Shown piece after piece: positions 23,412 to 48,105 of a DNA stretch of 64,000 bases (positions within the stretch are counted from its first letter, which is position 1; the number at the start of each line of letters is the position of its first letter). The position numbers and the translations under genes were made by a program. The stretch covers positions 1 through 64,000 of the forward strand of contig BBXU01000913.1 in assembly GCA_001598975.1 (NCBI GenBank). Reading direction: 5' to 3'. Below the pieces are notes generated by a model. That model saw nothing but the letters and a program-made list of their open reading frames with translations, was not told the origin of the DNA and made no database searches. Source of the DNA: Parachlorella kessleri (lineage: Eukaryota > Chlorophyta > Trebouxiophyceae > Chlorellales > Chlorellaceae).

Positions 23412-25455
23412 TCAGGGAGTAACCGTGGTGACTGAGGTAGAATTGGTAACTGTGATGGTGGTAATGGTCTGCCTGACTGTGCCATTAGATGCAATGCTGG
23501 TGGTGTTTGTGGTAGTAATTGTCGAGATGGGGGCCGCTGCAGGGCACAGATGGGGATCGGCCGTGAGGCATTGTTATCTCCATGATTCTTAAGCATGCGG
23601 ATGGTGCCATCCTAAGGCAATGCTGCAGGATCAGTGTCAAGGCGTCTGCCAGAGCCATGCACCTTTTCCCGCGGATATCTTGCAAGCATAGATGCGCGGA
23701 ACTTAACAAGCTGCTTGAGAAGGGCACCTGGCTAACCAATTGCACCGATGTGCCATCACCGCTGCCCAATGCGCCCAGGTGCCAAGCGCTGTCCCGACAA
23801 GGCTCAGAGAAAGTGCACCTTCTGGTGGTGGCGGAGGGGGCGGCGAGGGCTTTGCCAGTGGGGGCGCTGGTGGTGAGGGTGAAGGCACTGGGGATTTCTC
23901 CGGGCTCGGTACGGCACGCTCGAACCCAGTGCTTGCAGCCGTGGGCCGGGGCCCAGGGGCCGCCCTGGGGCTCGGCAATGACGGTGAGGGCTCAGCGGCC
24001 GGGCGAGGGGCAGGGGCTGGCCTGTAGAATGGCGGCGGGGGCGGGCGGGGCTGCTCCGGGGAAGGCGCGCGAGCAGGAGCGCGTGCCGGGCGGCTTCCCG
24101 CTGTACAGGTCAGGGAAGGGCAGTCAGCAACCATTGCACGTTATTGCTCACGCCGGATGGGCTGCTAGACCCTCGGCGCAAGGACGAGCTCAACATGTCT
24201 GCTGCATCGAGGCTTGCAACTGAGCATGGGCAGTAGGCTCTAAGCACAACTTCTTGAGAGAGGAGAGCCAGGGTTGGCTGTATCGTAGAGGGCCACCACC
24301 TCGTATGGTCACCTGCACTAGCCTAAATCTCCATGCCTTCTGCGCCGTTGGTTGTCACACCATGTGAGTCCATGCAGTGAGCAATATGTTGCTGTAAGAG
24401 CCCCAGGCCGGCCCCTACCTACCTGCGACGCCTCCAAGCGCGCATCTGCCACAACTCAGGAGGCAAAAGCCGCCGTCTACGACAAATGCCTTGTTGCAGG
24501 ACCCAAAGGCCGCCTGCTGCGGGCAAGTGTACCTGTCATCCGGCGGGATGTTGGTGCACTCTGCAGGGAGAAACCATTGTGAGCGGCCCCTTCTCTTGGT
24601 TGCATTCACTTGTACGGTGTGGAGCAGTCCCTGAGAAGACATCCCTCGCTCGATAGGGCAAAGGCAGTGTACCATTGTGTTTGATGTTGAGAGCCTGGTC
24701 CAGGAATAGCTTGTTGTACCCGCCACACTGCTGTCTAGCACTTGCCGTTACGTGCATCGCACCAGAAATAGTTCGCACCAACCTTGGCACCTCCCGCAGC
24801 TCCTTGCGCAGAAGTCCCCCTCTATCATCCAAGCTGCCCCGCAGCTGCCGAATGCAGCTTGCTGGCTGCAACTGTACCTGCTGTCCGGTGGGGTGTTGGT
24901 GCAGGCTTCTGCGCAGGACGGCAAAGCATCCATGGGGTACTAAATGGTGCGTGCATGGTTTACAGATACCATTGAGTAGGCAATGGGCTTGCACATTCAC
25001 ACACAAAGTGAGAGAATTTTTATTCTGCTTATTGACGCTGCTGGCACCCCCAAAACTGCTGTCGGACCCCTTCCTGTCTCGTGCACTTTCCATGATGAAG
25101 TAAGAGATTACTGCTGCTCCATGGACGCCCCTGCCCTTTGCATAGCCCAGGGGTTTCTTCCAGGGCAATATATATCACACACCTATGGCATTCAGTCTTC
25201 TGGTGCGCCTGGCTGGGGTAATGGTGTGATACTCAGCATGACTACCTGCACACATGACGGAGGGTGAGGAGCCATGACTCCATACCCTTGGCCCAGTCGA
25301 GGCCCCAATCGTTCAGTACATGTTGGGAGAAGAGAGAGAGAACAAGATCCCTTCTGTCGTCGGTCGGTAGTGTCTTGAGTAATGAGCAGCTGACCTGGAA
25401 GCCCAACAGCAGCCGAAGCCAGGACCACTAGCAATGGTAACCGCAACGCTAGCAT
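23412..25455 (-). CDS. Secreted protein with two ShKT (SXC) domains and a proline-rich stalk
   Basis: Exons: 25455-25395 (signal peptide MLALRLPLLVVLASAAVG), 24908-24783, 24560-24423, 24100-23819, 23536-23412; 243 aa in the favoured model. Exons 2 and 3 each encode one six-cysteine ShKT module (ACTNTPPDSRYSCSQQAAFG and ECTNIPPDDRYTCPQQAAFG, each ending SCGRC). They have equal phase and clearly arose by exon duplication. Exon 4 is Pro/Ser-rich with a PPPPPPP run, as in algal cell-wall or extensin-like proteins. The last exon in the favoured frame is Thr-rich with NTT, NGT and NST glycosylation sites. The exon 4 donor is uncertain: the last exon is open in all three frames. The ShKT fold here is a protein module, not evidence of a toxin. 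Likely an extracellular or wall protein. Confidence 0.65.
24717..24760 (+). repeat. Short dispersed repeat, copy B (ShKT gene intron 2)
   Basis: It shares tacccgccacactgctgtct and a diverged acgtgcat end with copies A and C. It lies between the two ShKT exons. Confidence 0.5.
25017..25094 (+). repeat. Short dispersed repeat, copy C (ShKT gene intron 1)
   Basis: It is similar to copy A along about 75 bases: tttattctgc at the left, then actgctgtc, ccttcctgtc and cgtgca at the right. Confidence 0.5.
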
Positions 25456-25787
25456 GGCGAAGGTGGTAATGAATGTCCTAGTGCTCCCAGACGAATCCTA
25501 ACCCAAATTCGCAGGCCAGCTGCCTGCCGGCTTCGGAGCTCGGGTGAACACAGTCGGGGCTGTGTGGTTATGGGGAAATTACATTGTACTGCGGATTGGA
25601 TGGCAAAGCCCGCTCAACATGAGCATTTCAACCAAGAGCCCATGAGGGCAAGGAGTTTGCTACATAAAACTCCCAAGAGACCAGCACACCAGTGAGCTTC
25701 AACATTGTCAAAGCCAGGGTTACACGAGGCATGGGCAGGGGCCTGCCCACAGACACATGGTTTCTGTACCTCTGCCAGCCTGTGCTA
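25456..25787. other. Spacer between the WD40 and ShKT genes
   Basis: Both neighbours are transcribed leftward, so this 332-bp gap holds the WD40 gene's 3' end and the ShKT gene's promoter. A TGTAA on the minus strand at 25720-25724 is a good poly(A) signal for the WD40 gene. Confidence 0.5.
25720..25724 (-). promoter_or_regulatory. Candidate TGTAA poly(A) signal, WD40 gene
   Basis: TGTAA read on the minus strand, 64 bases past the stop at 25788. Confidence 0.4.
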
Positions 25788-28700
25788 CTAGCTAGGATAG
25801 TATCTGCTCATGACAATGGCTAGCCGGCCGCCGCTACCTCCAGCAACTATTAGGTCCCCCGAAGGATGTGCTGCCACACTGACAGCAGGCTGACTCAGTT
25901 GCGTCTCAGCAGCAGGAGTTGGCTCAGGCTCGTGTCGCTGCCGTTTGCTGCCAACAACGAAACTGCTAGTGAGGTCGTCATCCCTAGGGACCGCACACCC
26001 CGCATGCGAGCAGGGCGACATGTCTAGTACACTGAGGCTGCTGGCATGACAAGAGGGCACAAGGAGGTGGCTGCTTTGGGTCCCAGCGCCCCAGCAGGGC
26101 TGCCGCTGCTGCATGACCCGCGCCAAGCCCACTGCAGTGCCAAGCAGTAGGGAGGTACCTCAAGGCCAGTGGGCAAGGTTAGGGCAGACATGCGCAGAAG
26201 CAAGGAGAAGAGTAAGCCCAGGTTGGTGCTGGTTACCAACAATGCGTGTGTGCCTGGCGTCCCACAAAAGAAGGATGACAGCAAGGGCTGAGGAGCTCGC
26301 AAGCAGCAGTTCTCTCTGACCCGCCATTCTACCTTCTGGCAATTGCAGCGACTCATCCGCATCACCAGCCCCAGCTCCAACCAGCTGTGGGGGAGCATGA
26401 AGGTGGGTGATAGCCTGGCTGGGGAGGTCAACCACCCCCGACCAACCGCAGCCCAAGTGGAACCCCAGGCGCCGCTCATCCAAGGGATCACCCTGCACCA
26501 CGCAATAGCGACCCATAGTACATGCCCTGAAAATCCTTGCACTACTTACGGGATTGACATGTTGTGTGCTGTGGCTGGGATCAGAGCTCTTCTGGTCACA
26601 CGGCCCTCACTCACAAAACTGAAATTGCAACGGGCTCCGCTGGCAATGCAAGCAGGCTAAGTTTCGCTTGCCGGAAGGGGAACACTGGCATGGTGTTGAA
26701 CCATCTACCTCAAATTCAGGCCTACCTGCAGCCACTGTATGGCGGCCGCAGGTATGGCTGTCTGGCTGGCCAGCCCGGGCACCGCGGTAAGGGCCAGGCG
26801 CAGGTGGAGCGAGCTCAACACCGGATGGTGGTAAACGCCATTGCTGCCCAAACGTAGCGCACCTGAGCTGCCACCCCGCAGATCCCAGATGTTAACCTGT
26901 AAAAGCCAGCCAAGCCCCAGTTGCTCAGCAGCTTAGACATGCAGGGCAGTGCATCATGAAGGGGGTACTGCGGCTGGGGCAATGCCCGCGGGAGGGAGTG
27001 CGCAAGGGAAGTGCATGCCCATGCTCAGCTTGCATGCCAGGGTCGTGGGACTTAGCCAATCATGCCTACCTCGCCACTTTGCGTTCCAGCAATGATGGCC
27101 TGGCCATAAGCTGCTGCTACAAGGCTGCGCACAGGAGCATGATGCCTGCTTGTGGGGAGTAGGTAGGCCTGCGGTGCACGCTTCGCCCGCTGGTCCCACA
27201 GAAACACCTGCAAGTAGCCCCAGGCACTGGTCTACCTGAAGTATGAACTGTTGGTGGGAACGAGAAGAGAAACTCGTTCTATCAGACGTGGGATGTGGTG
27301 GAGGTGAGCAAATTCGGCCTATCAGCTCAGCATGGTGTGCGAGTGAGTGCATAGATGGTGTGGTGAGTTCCTTGCCGACCACCAGTAGCCACTACTCACC
27401 TCTCCGCCCATAGCGCCCGCAGCCAACACATAGCCACCGCCGCCGCAGGCTGCAGTCCTTCCAAGGAAGGCCAAGTCGGTCAGCCCCACTGCTGCGCTGC
27501 CCACGCCGCCAAGGCTTTCCGTCCTGCCAGGCACTGTGAGCGTCTCCCTGGAGCGGCCCTTCACAGAACGAGTTTGCAGCTGATAAGGCTTCCACACTTG
27601 AGAAGGAGTTGTTTGCGATAAGCTTCCAAACTTGCCTGCCTCATCAAGTTTGGATACCACAACTCCTCCTCTTGCACACCCCATGCCACCAACTTCTGCA
27701 CGTCCTTGCACCCTGCCGAACACCTCAAGGCATTGATGTTCCTTCCTAGTCACGGGTATGCTTGGCTGCCACCCATGGTGCCCCTCCCAGGAACAAAAAC
27801 TACTCACTGACTCAGCTTACCTGCGTGTGCTCCAGGTCAAACAACAGCAGTTGCCGGGTGGAGGAGGACGTCACTGCCACAGCTGCTCCCTGTCGCGGGT
27901 CCCACCGCACAGAGTGCAGCCGCGGCATGCCGCAGTCCAACAGCAGCAACGGGTCTGCCGCAGCAGGGGCAGCACTTGGCCGGCACAGCAGCCGGCCATC
28001 AGGGCCCCGCGGGAACAGTTGCAGCAGCTGCGGCGTGCTGTGAACACTTAGCAAGCCTTCGTTGCTGGCTGCCGCCAGCAGCTCGCCCCCAGAAGGATCG
28101 AACTGTAGGGCCTGCAGGAAGCTGCCGCCCTCTCTGCCCTCTGGCGCCACGGTCACCAGGCCATGCGGGCTGAGGGCAGGCCGTCCCCAGCTGTGGGTGC
28201 TTAGGGTCGTCAGCTGCAGAGCCACGGTGCTACAGCGTGTGTCTTTCTGTAGCGGTCAGAGATCAAGTTAGGCTTTTGGCAAGCCAGGACACAAACATGG
28301 CCAGGGTTGTGGTTAAAAAGGTTGCCTAAGGTAAAGTTGAACACACCGAATGGTTCTACCTGGAATTAACGTCAACCTGACGCACCTGCTGCAGGTGGGA
28401 GGCTTCAAGATACCTCGTGTAACCAAGGGCTGCTGGAGGTAGCCGGCCAACAAGCTGCTGCTGTGCCAGTGACCTTCGTGCAGGGCAGGTAAGTTAGTGT
28501 GAGGCCACCATACCAGGCCTTAGGAGGCCCTGTTCCAGCCTGGTTGTACCAGACTGCCCTTGCCGACCTCACCTATCTCACCTGGGCAAGAGGTGCCGCC
28601 GCCAATAGCCATCTCTCAAGCTGCTATGACCACTACTGTCAGCCGCTGCCGCTGCACATTGGTGGCGAACAAGAAACGGCAATAACGTGCCGGCAGTCTC

Positions 28701-28913
28701 TTCCTCTAACCAGTCACCTGCCGTTTCCCTTGCTGACTCAGGCGAGGCAGTGCGTCCTGGGAGACCTGCTGTCTGGTTAGACTCGTCTGGCTCAGCCGCC
28801 TGCTCCGCTGGGGTTGCGCCTCCAGGCCCTGGGGCAGCTATTGAAGCCTCACCCCGTTCCTGGCTCTGCTGGCTACGCCTGACGAAGAAGCTGTCCAGGG
28901 TTCGCAACTTCAT
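25788..28913 (-). CDS. WD40-repeat protein with a PIP-box-like N-terminus
   Basis: Exons: 28913-28582, 28473-28386, 28246-27821, 27579-27400, 27207-27070, 26896-26726, 26492-26333, 26131-25788; 612 aa and all phases agree. WD repeats are visible as LHSVRWDPRQGAA, VFLWDQRAKRAPQ, IIAGTQSGEVNIWDLRGG and a last blade HPSGDLIVAGGSGG. The protein opens MKLRTLDSFFVRR, which resembles a PCNA-interacting motif (L..L..FF rather than Q..L..FF). A basic KRQRHEP near the end could be a nuclear signal. A nuclear, possibly repair- or ubiquitin-ligase-related adaptor is an inference; I cannot name the orthologue. The exon 4 and exon 7 acceptors were chosen by phase and are less certain. ATG 28913 is the first in-frame ATG. 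Confidence 0.7.
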
Positions 28914-29297
28914 GCTGCGCGGAAAGGTCAAGAAAGGCCAGCTTCAGTGCAATCAACTACAATCCGTCTCGACGTGCTACCATCGTCCACCACAACACCC
29001 GTTTACACTGATCACACACGCAGTGGTACTTTGGGGCTGGAAACCTGCAACTATCTGTTCACCCTTGTCTTGAAGCTCTCCCGCCGCTGTCACGCGTGCG
29101 GACTTACTGTGTTGGGGTCCTTTGGGTCTGCAAGCCCTCCAGCAACTCCCTTTACATCTGGCTGACAGTGCTAGACCTGGTTTGCAAGCCCCTAGGTGGC
29201 GTTCCTGACGCCGTAGGCGCGTCTTGCCTTTCCGGCAGGGAGCAAAGTTCCGCTCTTCGCAGAGGTGTAGTGACCATTTTTATATACCACCTCTACA
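28914..29297. promoter_or_regulatory. Divergent promoter region, WD40 gene / RLP24
   Basis: This 384-bp head-to-head gap must contain both promoters and the RLP24 5' UTR, which runs to the exon end at 29298. A TATATA run at 29280-29285 lies just upstream of the RLP24 first donor, so it is inside or near the leader. Confidence 0.45.
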
Positions 29298-30479
29298 AGT
29301 GAGTTTGGTTTCTGCTCCTCTCATGCATGACACGGTGCAGCGACCCATGCATGCAGCGTCATTCACTGACTCAAAACTGTCCTGGTCGCTGCAGTGAGGT
29401 TGGAGAAGTGCTGGTTTTGCTCTAGCACCGTATACCCCGGCCACGGTATTACCTTTGTCAGGAACGATGCCACAGTAAGTAGGGACTTGGCCTCTTTCAA
29501 GTCTTTCAATCTGAAACGTGCTTGACCCTACCTGCGCATCACCCACTGAAAACCGCCAGTTACCTGCTGCAGCCACTTGCAACTAGACTTATTATTACCT
29601 AGCCGTTTATTCGTTTTCGTCTGCTCCCCCCACAGGTGTTCAAGTTCTGCCGGTCAAAGTGCCACAAGAACTTCAAAATGAAGCGCAACCCGCGCAAGGT
29701 CAAGTGGACGAAGGCCTACCGGAAGCTTGCCGGCAAGGAGCTTGCAGAGGTGCGGGGTCGGTGCTGTCGGTAGCCACCTGGTTTGAGAGGTTTGGTGCCG
29801 AGACCAGGCTTTGTTGAGGTTGGGGTTAGGTGGCACACCTGCCTGTACGTCAAGCTGTTGTGTCATCGGGAACTCGAGGCTGCAGCGCCCCCAGACACCA
29901 ACCAGAAGTGCATCATTGAGGTCTAGCACGTTTGGTGGTCTGCAGGATGCCACCTTTGAAATGGAGCGGCGGCGCAACAGGCCGGAGAAGTATGACCGGG
30001 AACTGGTGCACAAGACCGTTAATGCGCTGAAGAAGGTCACAGAAGTGCGGCAAAAGCGCCAGGACAGGTACGGCGGCACGACTGAGGCGGCCCCAAATGT
30101 GGGAATGCTGCAGCTGAGCCTGGGTTGCCAGAACCGAGTGGCTGGGTTCTAGCATCGGTCCACGGCATATACCAGTTGCAGCATGTACGAGGACTTTGCC
30201 TGATATCCTGCTCACGCCTGCTAGTGCTACCTGGTCGTCAATTCCAACCTTTCACAACCGCCTTCAACATCACCAAGCATATTCTTGGCCTTGTGCAGGT
30301 TCTTCGAGGCGCGCATGCAGAAGGCCAAGAAGCAGCAGACCGCTGCTGCGCGGGCGCAGCTGGAGCAGGAGATCCACCTTGTGCGGGCGCCTGGGGCGCT
30401 GGAGGCAGAGAAGCTCAAGGCAGAGAAGCTCAAGGTGGCAGTGGAGGAGCCGGCGCAGGTCGAGGACATGCAAGAGTGA
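29298..30479 (+). CDS. RLP24: RLP24, ribosome biogenesis protein (L24e-like)
   Basis: Coding parts: 29298 (A of ATG), 29395-29474, 29636-29749, 29946-30067, 30299-30479; 165 aa. RLP24 holds the place of ribosomal protein eL24 on pre-60S particles and recruits the AAA-ATPase Drg1/AFG2 for cytoplasmic maturation. The N-terminus is the conserved [18 protein letters not shown] and [20 protein letters not shown], giving the four zinc-binding cysteines (CxxC and CxxxC). [16 protein letters not shown] and the basic/acidic C-terminal tail follow. No ATG precedes AGG-TTG-GAG in the genomic frame. The A that ends the upstream exon (ctctacaA, then gtgagt) joins the TG after the acceptor at 29394, so an intron splits the start codon. 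Confidence 0.93.
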
Positions 30480-31451
30480 GGGCGGGGATGGTGTCGTCGC
30501 CAGGCCGGTTGTTTGCCGTCGGGTGGTCTCTCATGTCCCATGTCACAGTGTGGCTAGCAGAGGGCCCGTTGGGCTGCTGTTGGGGTACCCGCCAGGCTGT
30601 TTGGTGTGTCGCCAGTGGAGGGCAGGGGCTATCTGTCTGCTGCAAATCGCTAGGCAGCCTGTCGGCGGCCCTGTCCCATGTTGGATAGCCCCTGTCTTTA
30701 TCTGGTGTTGCTGGCCGGCTTCGCTGTGCTTGGTCGAGCGCAGCACTCCTTACTTGCGAAGATGTCCGGACTTCTCGTCTGCAAGAGGCTGGTACCAGGC
30801 CTTTTCTCTGCAACCTGCACGGCCTTGCTTGTCGGTCTAGCTTGCTTGACTACTATGGCAGGCCCTGCACACCGCCTAGCCGCTGGTTTATTGGGCAGCT
30901 CCGTCATGGCTGCGTAGACTGCTTTCGTGTCTGGATCGGGCTGCGACTTGTATAACCTACAATGAGGTTCCTCGCCTTGACGGCATCGTTTGATCATGAC
31001 CTTTCTCTGCCTTGTTTCCCAACCCAGCGCCGGTCAGCTCTAGCCCATGTTGAGGCAGCTTGCACGCTTACAGGTTGCCAGAGAGGAGGTTGCCCAGAAC
31101 GTGGCTTGGGGTGGGCTGGTTTTCCCAACTCTTTCAGATGAGGCGCATTCCATAAAGCAAGCGTGACGGCGCAGTTTCAACATCTGATTATTTCATGTTT
31201 GCGGTAAGAGCGTACGACGATGATACAAGGAAGTGGTAAGAACGTACCCGGTGCATGGTAGGATCATACAGGCATGCATTCCAAAGCGTTCTCAACAGCA
31301 TTCATGCGTTGCAGGCCTTCCTGCCCCCTAATAACCCTCACAGCACACTGTCACACTCTTAGACAGTTTAGCTGCATGGGAGAAAATCTGCAGTATACAC
31401 AGCCCTTGCCAGCTAGCCACGCTCCCTTTCCACTGTAGGTACCTCCACCAA
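30480..31451. other. Convergent region between RLP24 and SMC3
   Basis: This 972-bp stretch separates two facing stop codons. A minus-strand TGTAA at 31068-31072 could serve SMC3. No exon is supported on either strand. Confidence 0.45.
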
Positions 31452-45243
<13,792 letters not shown>

Positions 45244-45892
45244 GGCTAAGGTTGCTTTAGAAATCGGCTGCCAGAGCCAGGCTGGTTGCAAGCACGCAAC
45301 TGCAAATGTGATCAGCTTTGCTTAAAAAGCTGTCCGCCTCAATTACAACTTGTCATGAGATACTTCAAGCCAATCGTTTCGGTACTTCGTCAGTTGCAAA
45401 AGAACGCAAATGTTCTCAACAATGTGGCCATGCTGTGCTGCGCACAACTCGAACTGGCACTCCCGCGGTCATTAATGCCCGCTTCAACAACCTGTTACCC
45501 TGCCCCTTTCCCCACATAGGAGAGTTTGCACACCCTGTTGATGGAGCACTTGGAATTCACATTGCAAACCCTTACCATTCCTTGCCTCATAACCCTCCAC
45601 ACAATAATTCCCCCCCGACTCGGCGAGTAGGGGGAGAAAATGGCGAAAACTGTTGCCAAAAGCCTGACGGAGAAACTGGTGCCTCACCGCCAGGTTGCAA
45701 GTGTACAAGCTGAGCACACTGTGTGGCGAGCAAAGCATGGCAACTTACGCATGCATCCACCCGCCAGTCTGTCCTGTTCTGCGTGTACTCATCCTCTACA
45801 ACAAATTACAACTCACACCTCAAAATTGCTGCACTTCCGAGCCTCCGGACTCAAGGGAACGAGGGCACTGGCAAAGACAATTTGAGGCGTCA
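45244..45892. other. Spacer between the 367-aa gene and SMC3
   Basis: Both neighbours are read leftward. This 649-bp gap should hold the upstream gene's 3' UTR and the SMC3 promoter. No exon seen. Confidence 0.45.
45806..45810 (-). promoter_or_regulatory. Candidate TGTAA poly(A) signal
   Basis: TGTAA on the minus strand about 83 bases past the stop at 45893. The stop itself is also part of a TGTAA. Confidence 0.35.
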
Positions 45893-47203
45893 TTACAGAG
45901 CAACAGGCCGCGGCATGCTCAGGTGTGCATGCAAGCCAGCGTTCACCCACGGAAAGCCCCTAGCACCTGCAGCATCAACACGCGAACGCAGTTCTGCCAA
46001 AAATATTACGCGGTGGCTGTCCCAGTGTGGATCACTCGCAAGCTCCTGGGGCACCGAGAATCCGAGCAGTTGCACCTCTTCGCTGGCATTATGTTTTCTG
46101 CCTGCAACGCCCAGGGTCTCAGTGCCAGGAATGCAGGTCCCCTGATCTGACAGCAGTGCCGCGGAGTAGAAGCACAGGCTGCTGGAAGATAGGCACCTAC
46201 TGGCAGCCTGGGCCGCGGGCAGGTCTTGTACAACATAGACTGCTGGGTAGCCCAAGAGAAGACCGCTTAATGTTGGCATGACAGGGATGCCAGGGATGTC
46301 ATCCAACACTACGATTGGCACTTGTGTGCCACGCTTCCTCAGAGCCGCTTCCGCTGCTGCCAGCGGTGCAGCTGAGCACCCCATGGAGCGGTTGACCGAG
46401 CTAAGACAAGAACCGTCCGGCTGAGCTGCAGCTGATCCTGAACTCCTGCTTTTTTTGTCCCCAGTTCCACTGTTGCTGGCTGGCTGGCCTTCGAGGCCTT
46501 CAAGCAGAAGTGCCACTAGCCTGGATGCCTGCTGCCACACAGTTGCCGCCTCATCAGGAGATGCCCAAGCCGGGCTGGCCCCACTGCCTACCACACGACC
46601 TGCTGGCTGGAATGTAATTAGCAGCGGCCGCGAGCCGCAAGCTGCCTCCCCTTGGCCCACCAGTGATGCCAACAAGCCTGGGCGTACCACATAGCAGCAG
46701 TCACTAAGCACCGCCACCAGCCAGCCTGCGGTCCCCTGCGGCTCCGGGCAAAGTACACCAGGGTCGGATGTGCGGCTGAGCACCAAGCCCAGAGCTGCAG
46801 CGAAGCTGGCCACAATGCCAGCCAGAAGGTCCGGGGCAACGGGGGCATAGTCCACCATGGCAGCTGGACGCAGACCCGCGGCAACGGCCAGCATATCGTT
46901 GTACATGCGTAGAGCATGCGGCCGCAGCCTCCTGTCAGATGCACACATCTGCAGCAGGAAAACTGGTGTGTACATTGAGCAGGTTGTATGTGGATCTTAG
47001 TTACTTCCACTACTCAAAGGCCCAAAGGGCAGCCCTGTCAGCCGTCAGAAAGGATCAATGACTGTAGAAGCTCCGATTGGAGGTCATAGATTGCAGGGAC
47101 ACACTAAAATCAGCCTTCTATGTCTAGCTTCCACCCAGAGGCTTTCAACGCTCACCTGCTGCACAGTCTGAAACGCATTTTGTAGGGCAGGTGGGGCAAC
47201 CAT
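45893..47203 (-). CDS. Uncharacterised 367-aa protein, possibly UPF0739/DUF4504-like
   Basis: Two exons: 47203-47156 (MVAPPALQNAFQTVQQ) and 46948-45893. The long exon has hydrophobic segments (VAPDLLAGIVASFAAALGLV, GWLVAVLSDCCYVVRPGL) and a Ser/Lys/Asp-rich linker. Near the C-terminus are LSGLLLGYPAVYVV and LLGFSVPQEL. These last patterns recall the C1orf74/UPF0739 family, which has no known biochemical role. The resemblance is from memory and weak. Its ATG lies only 39 bases after the stop codon of the BLOC1S1 gene on the same strand, so the two may share one transcript. Confidence 0.6.
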
Positions 47204-47242
47204 TGCAGAGGACGCCTCTATGGCAGGCTAACGTGCAGACGC

Positions 47243-48105
47243 TCAGCAGCACCCCGCTGACTCGGGTGCAGGTGCAGTTATATCTGAAATTGCGCTTGCA
47301 TTTGTTGCTGCTGCTGCGCCTGCCCCTGCGCTTCGTGCACGGCATGACCCTGTCGCTGCTGACCTTGCTGCTTTGGCTGCAGATATGGTCTGGCCTGTGC
47401 CTTGCTGCTGCCCCTGCTGGATCTGTTTCAGTGCTGCAGTGACTGCAGATACCTCTTCCTGAATCACGCTAATGTAGTTCTCCAGGTCACCAAAGGTGAG
47501 CGCAGCCTGCAGGGTCACCCACCCCCACTCCTCAGCAACAGGCCTGCTTGATGAGAACTTGGCGGTTTTTTGGGAAGGCCTTGCATGGTAGGGAAGTCCA
47601 AGGAAAGAAATACAGCTAAACAGTTTGTCTAAGAAGAAGAATTTCGTCACCTGCTCCAGGTGTTCAGCAGCAGCGGCCAAAGTGTCTGTCTGCGACCGCA
47701 GGTGTTGAACTTGGCGCCGAGCTGCTTTCACTTGCTTGCCAATCTCCTGCTGTTGGTGGAATGCCTGCACAAGAATACACGGTAGGGTGCAGGGTAGGCG
47801 GTGTACACAGTTGGCAAAGAAGCATGGTGTGCACAGGTACCCAACAATGGCTGCGTAAAGTTCATTCTTCTCCCATACCTCGGCCGCTCCTGAGTTAGCC
47901 TTAGCTGCCAAGCCTTGCAGTGCTCGATCCAGGGCCTTTGCACACTCTTGCTCCGCCTCCCCTGCGGTTCCAAGCGCACAAGCCTGACATGCCATTCATG
48001 CTTGCTTAGGAGATTTCATCATATCACTGAGGCAATTGGCGGACCTGAAACCTTCGTAAGCTCTGCCTGACGAGCTTTGTGGCTGGCAAGAACCGCTTCA
48101 AACAT
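47243..48105 (-). CDS. BLOC1S1: BLOC1S1 (GCN5L1)-like protein
   Basis: Exons: 48105-48052, 47983-47879, 47764-47651, 47506-47243; 178 aa. Family marks: the N-terminal MFEAVLASHKARQAELTK (compare the family's short Lys/Gln-rich start), a coiled coil (AFHQQQEIGKQVKAARRQV...LRSQTDTLA), and the conserved end FGDLENYISVIQEEVSAVT. In animals and plants BLOC1S1/BLOS1 belongs to endosomal BLOC-1 or BORC-type complexes, and it is also linked to protein acetylation. Here about 45 extra Ala/Gly/Ser-rich residues follow the family core. The exon 2 acceptor was chosen by phase. The stop is 39 bases before the next gene's ATG. Confidence 0.75.

Noticed and set aside
23703..24134. Gly-rich plus-strand frame opposite the proline-rich exon
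   Set aside because: The minus strand has the signal peptide, the ShKT exons and matching phases; the plus frame is its complement.
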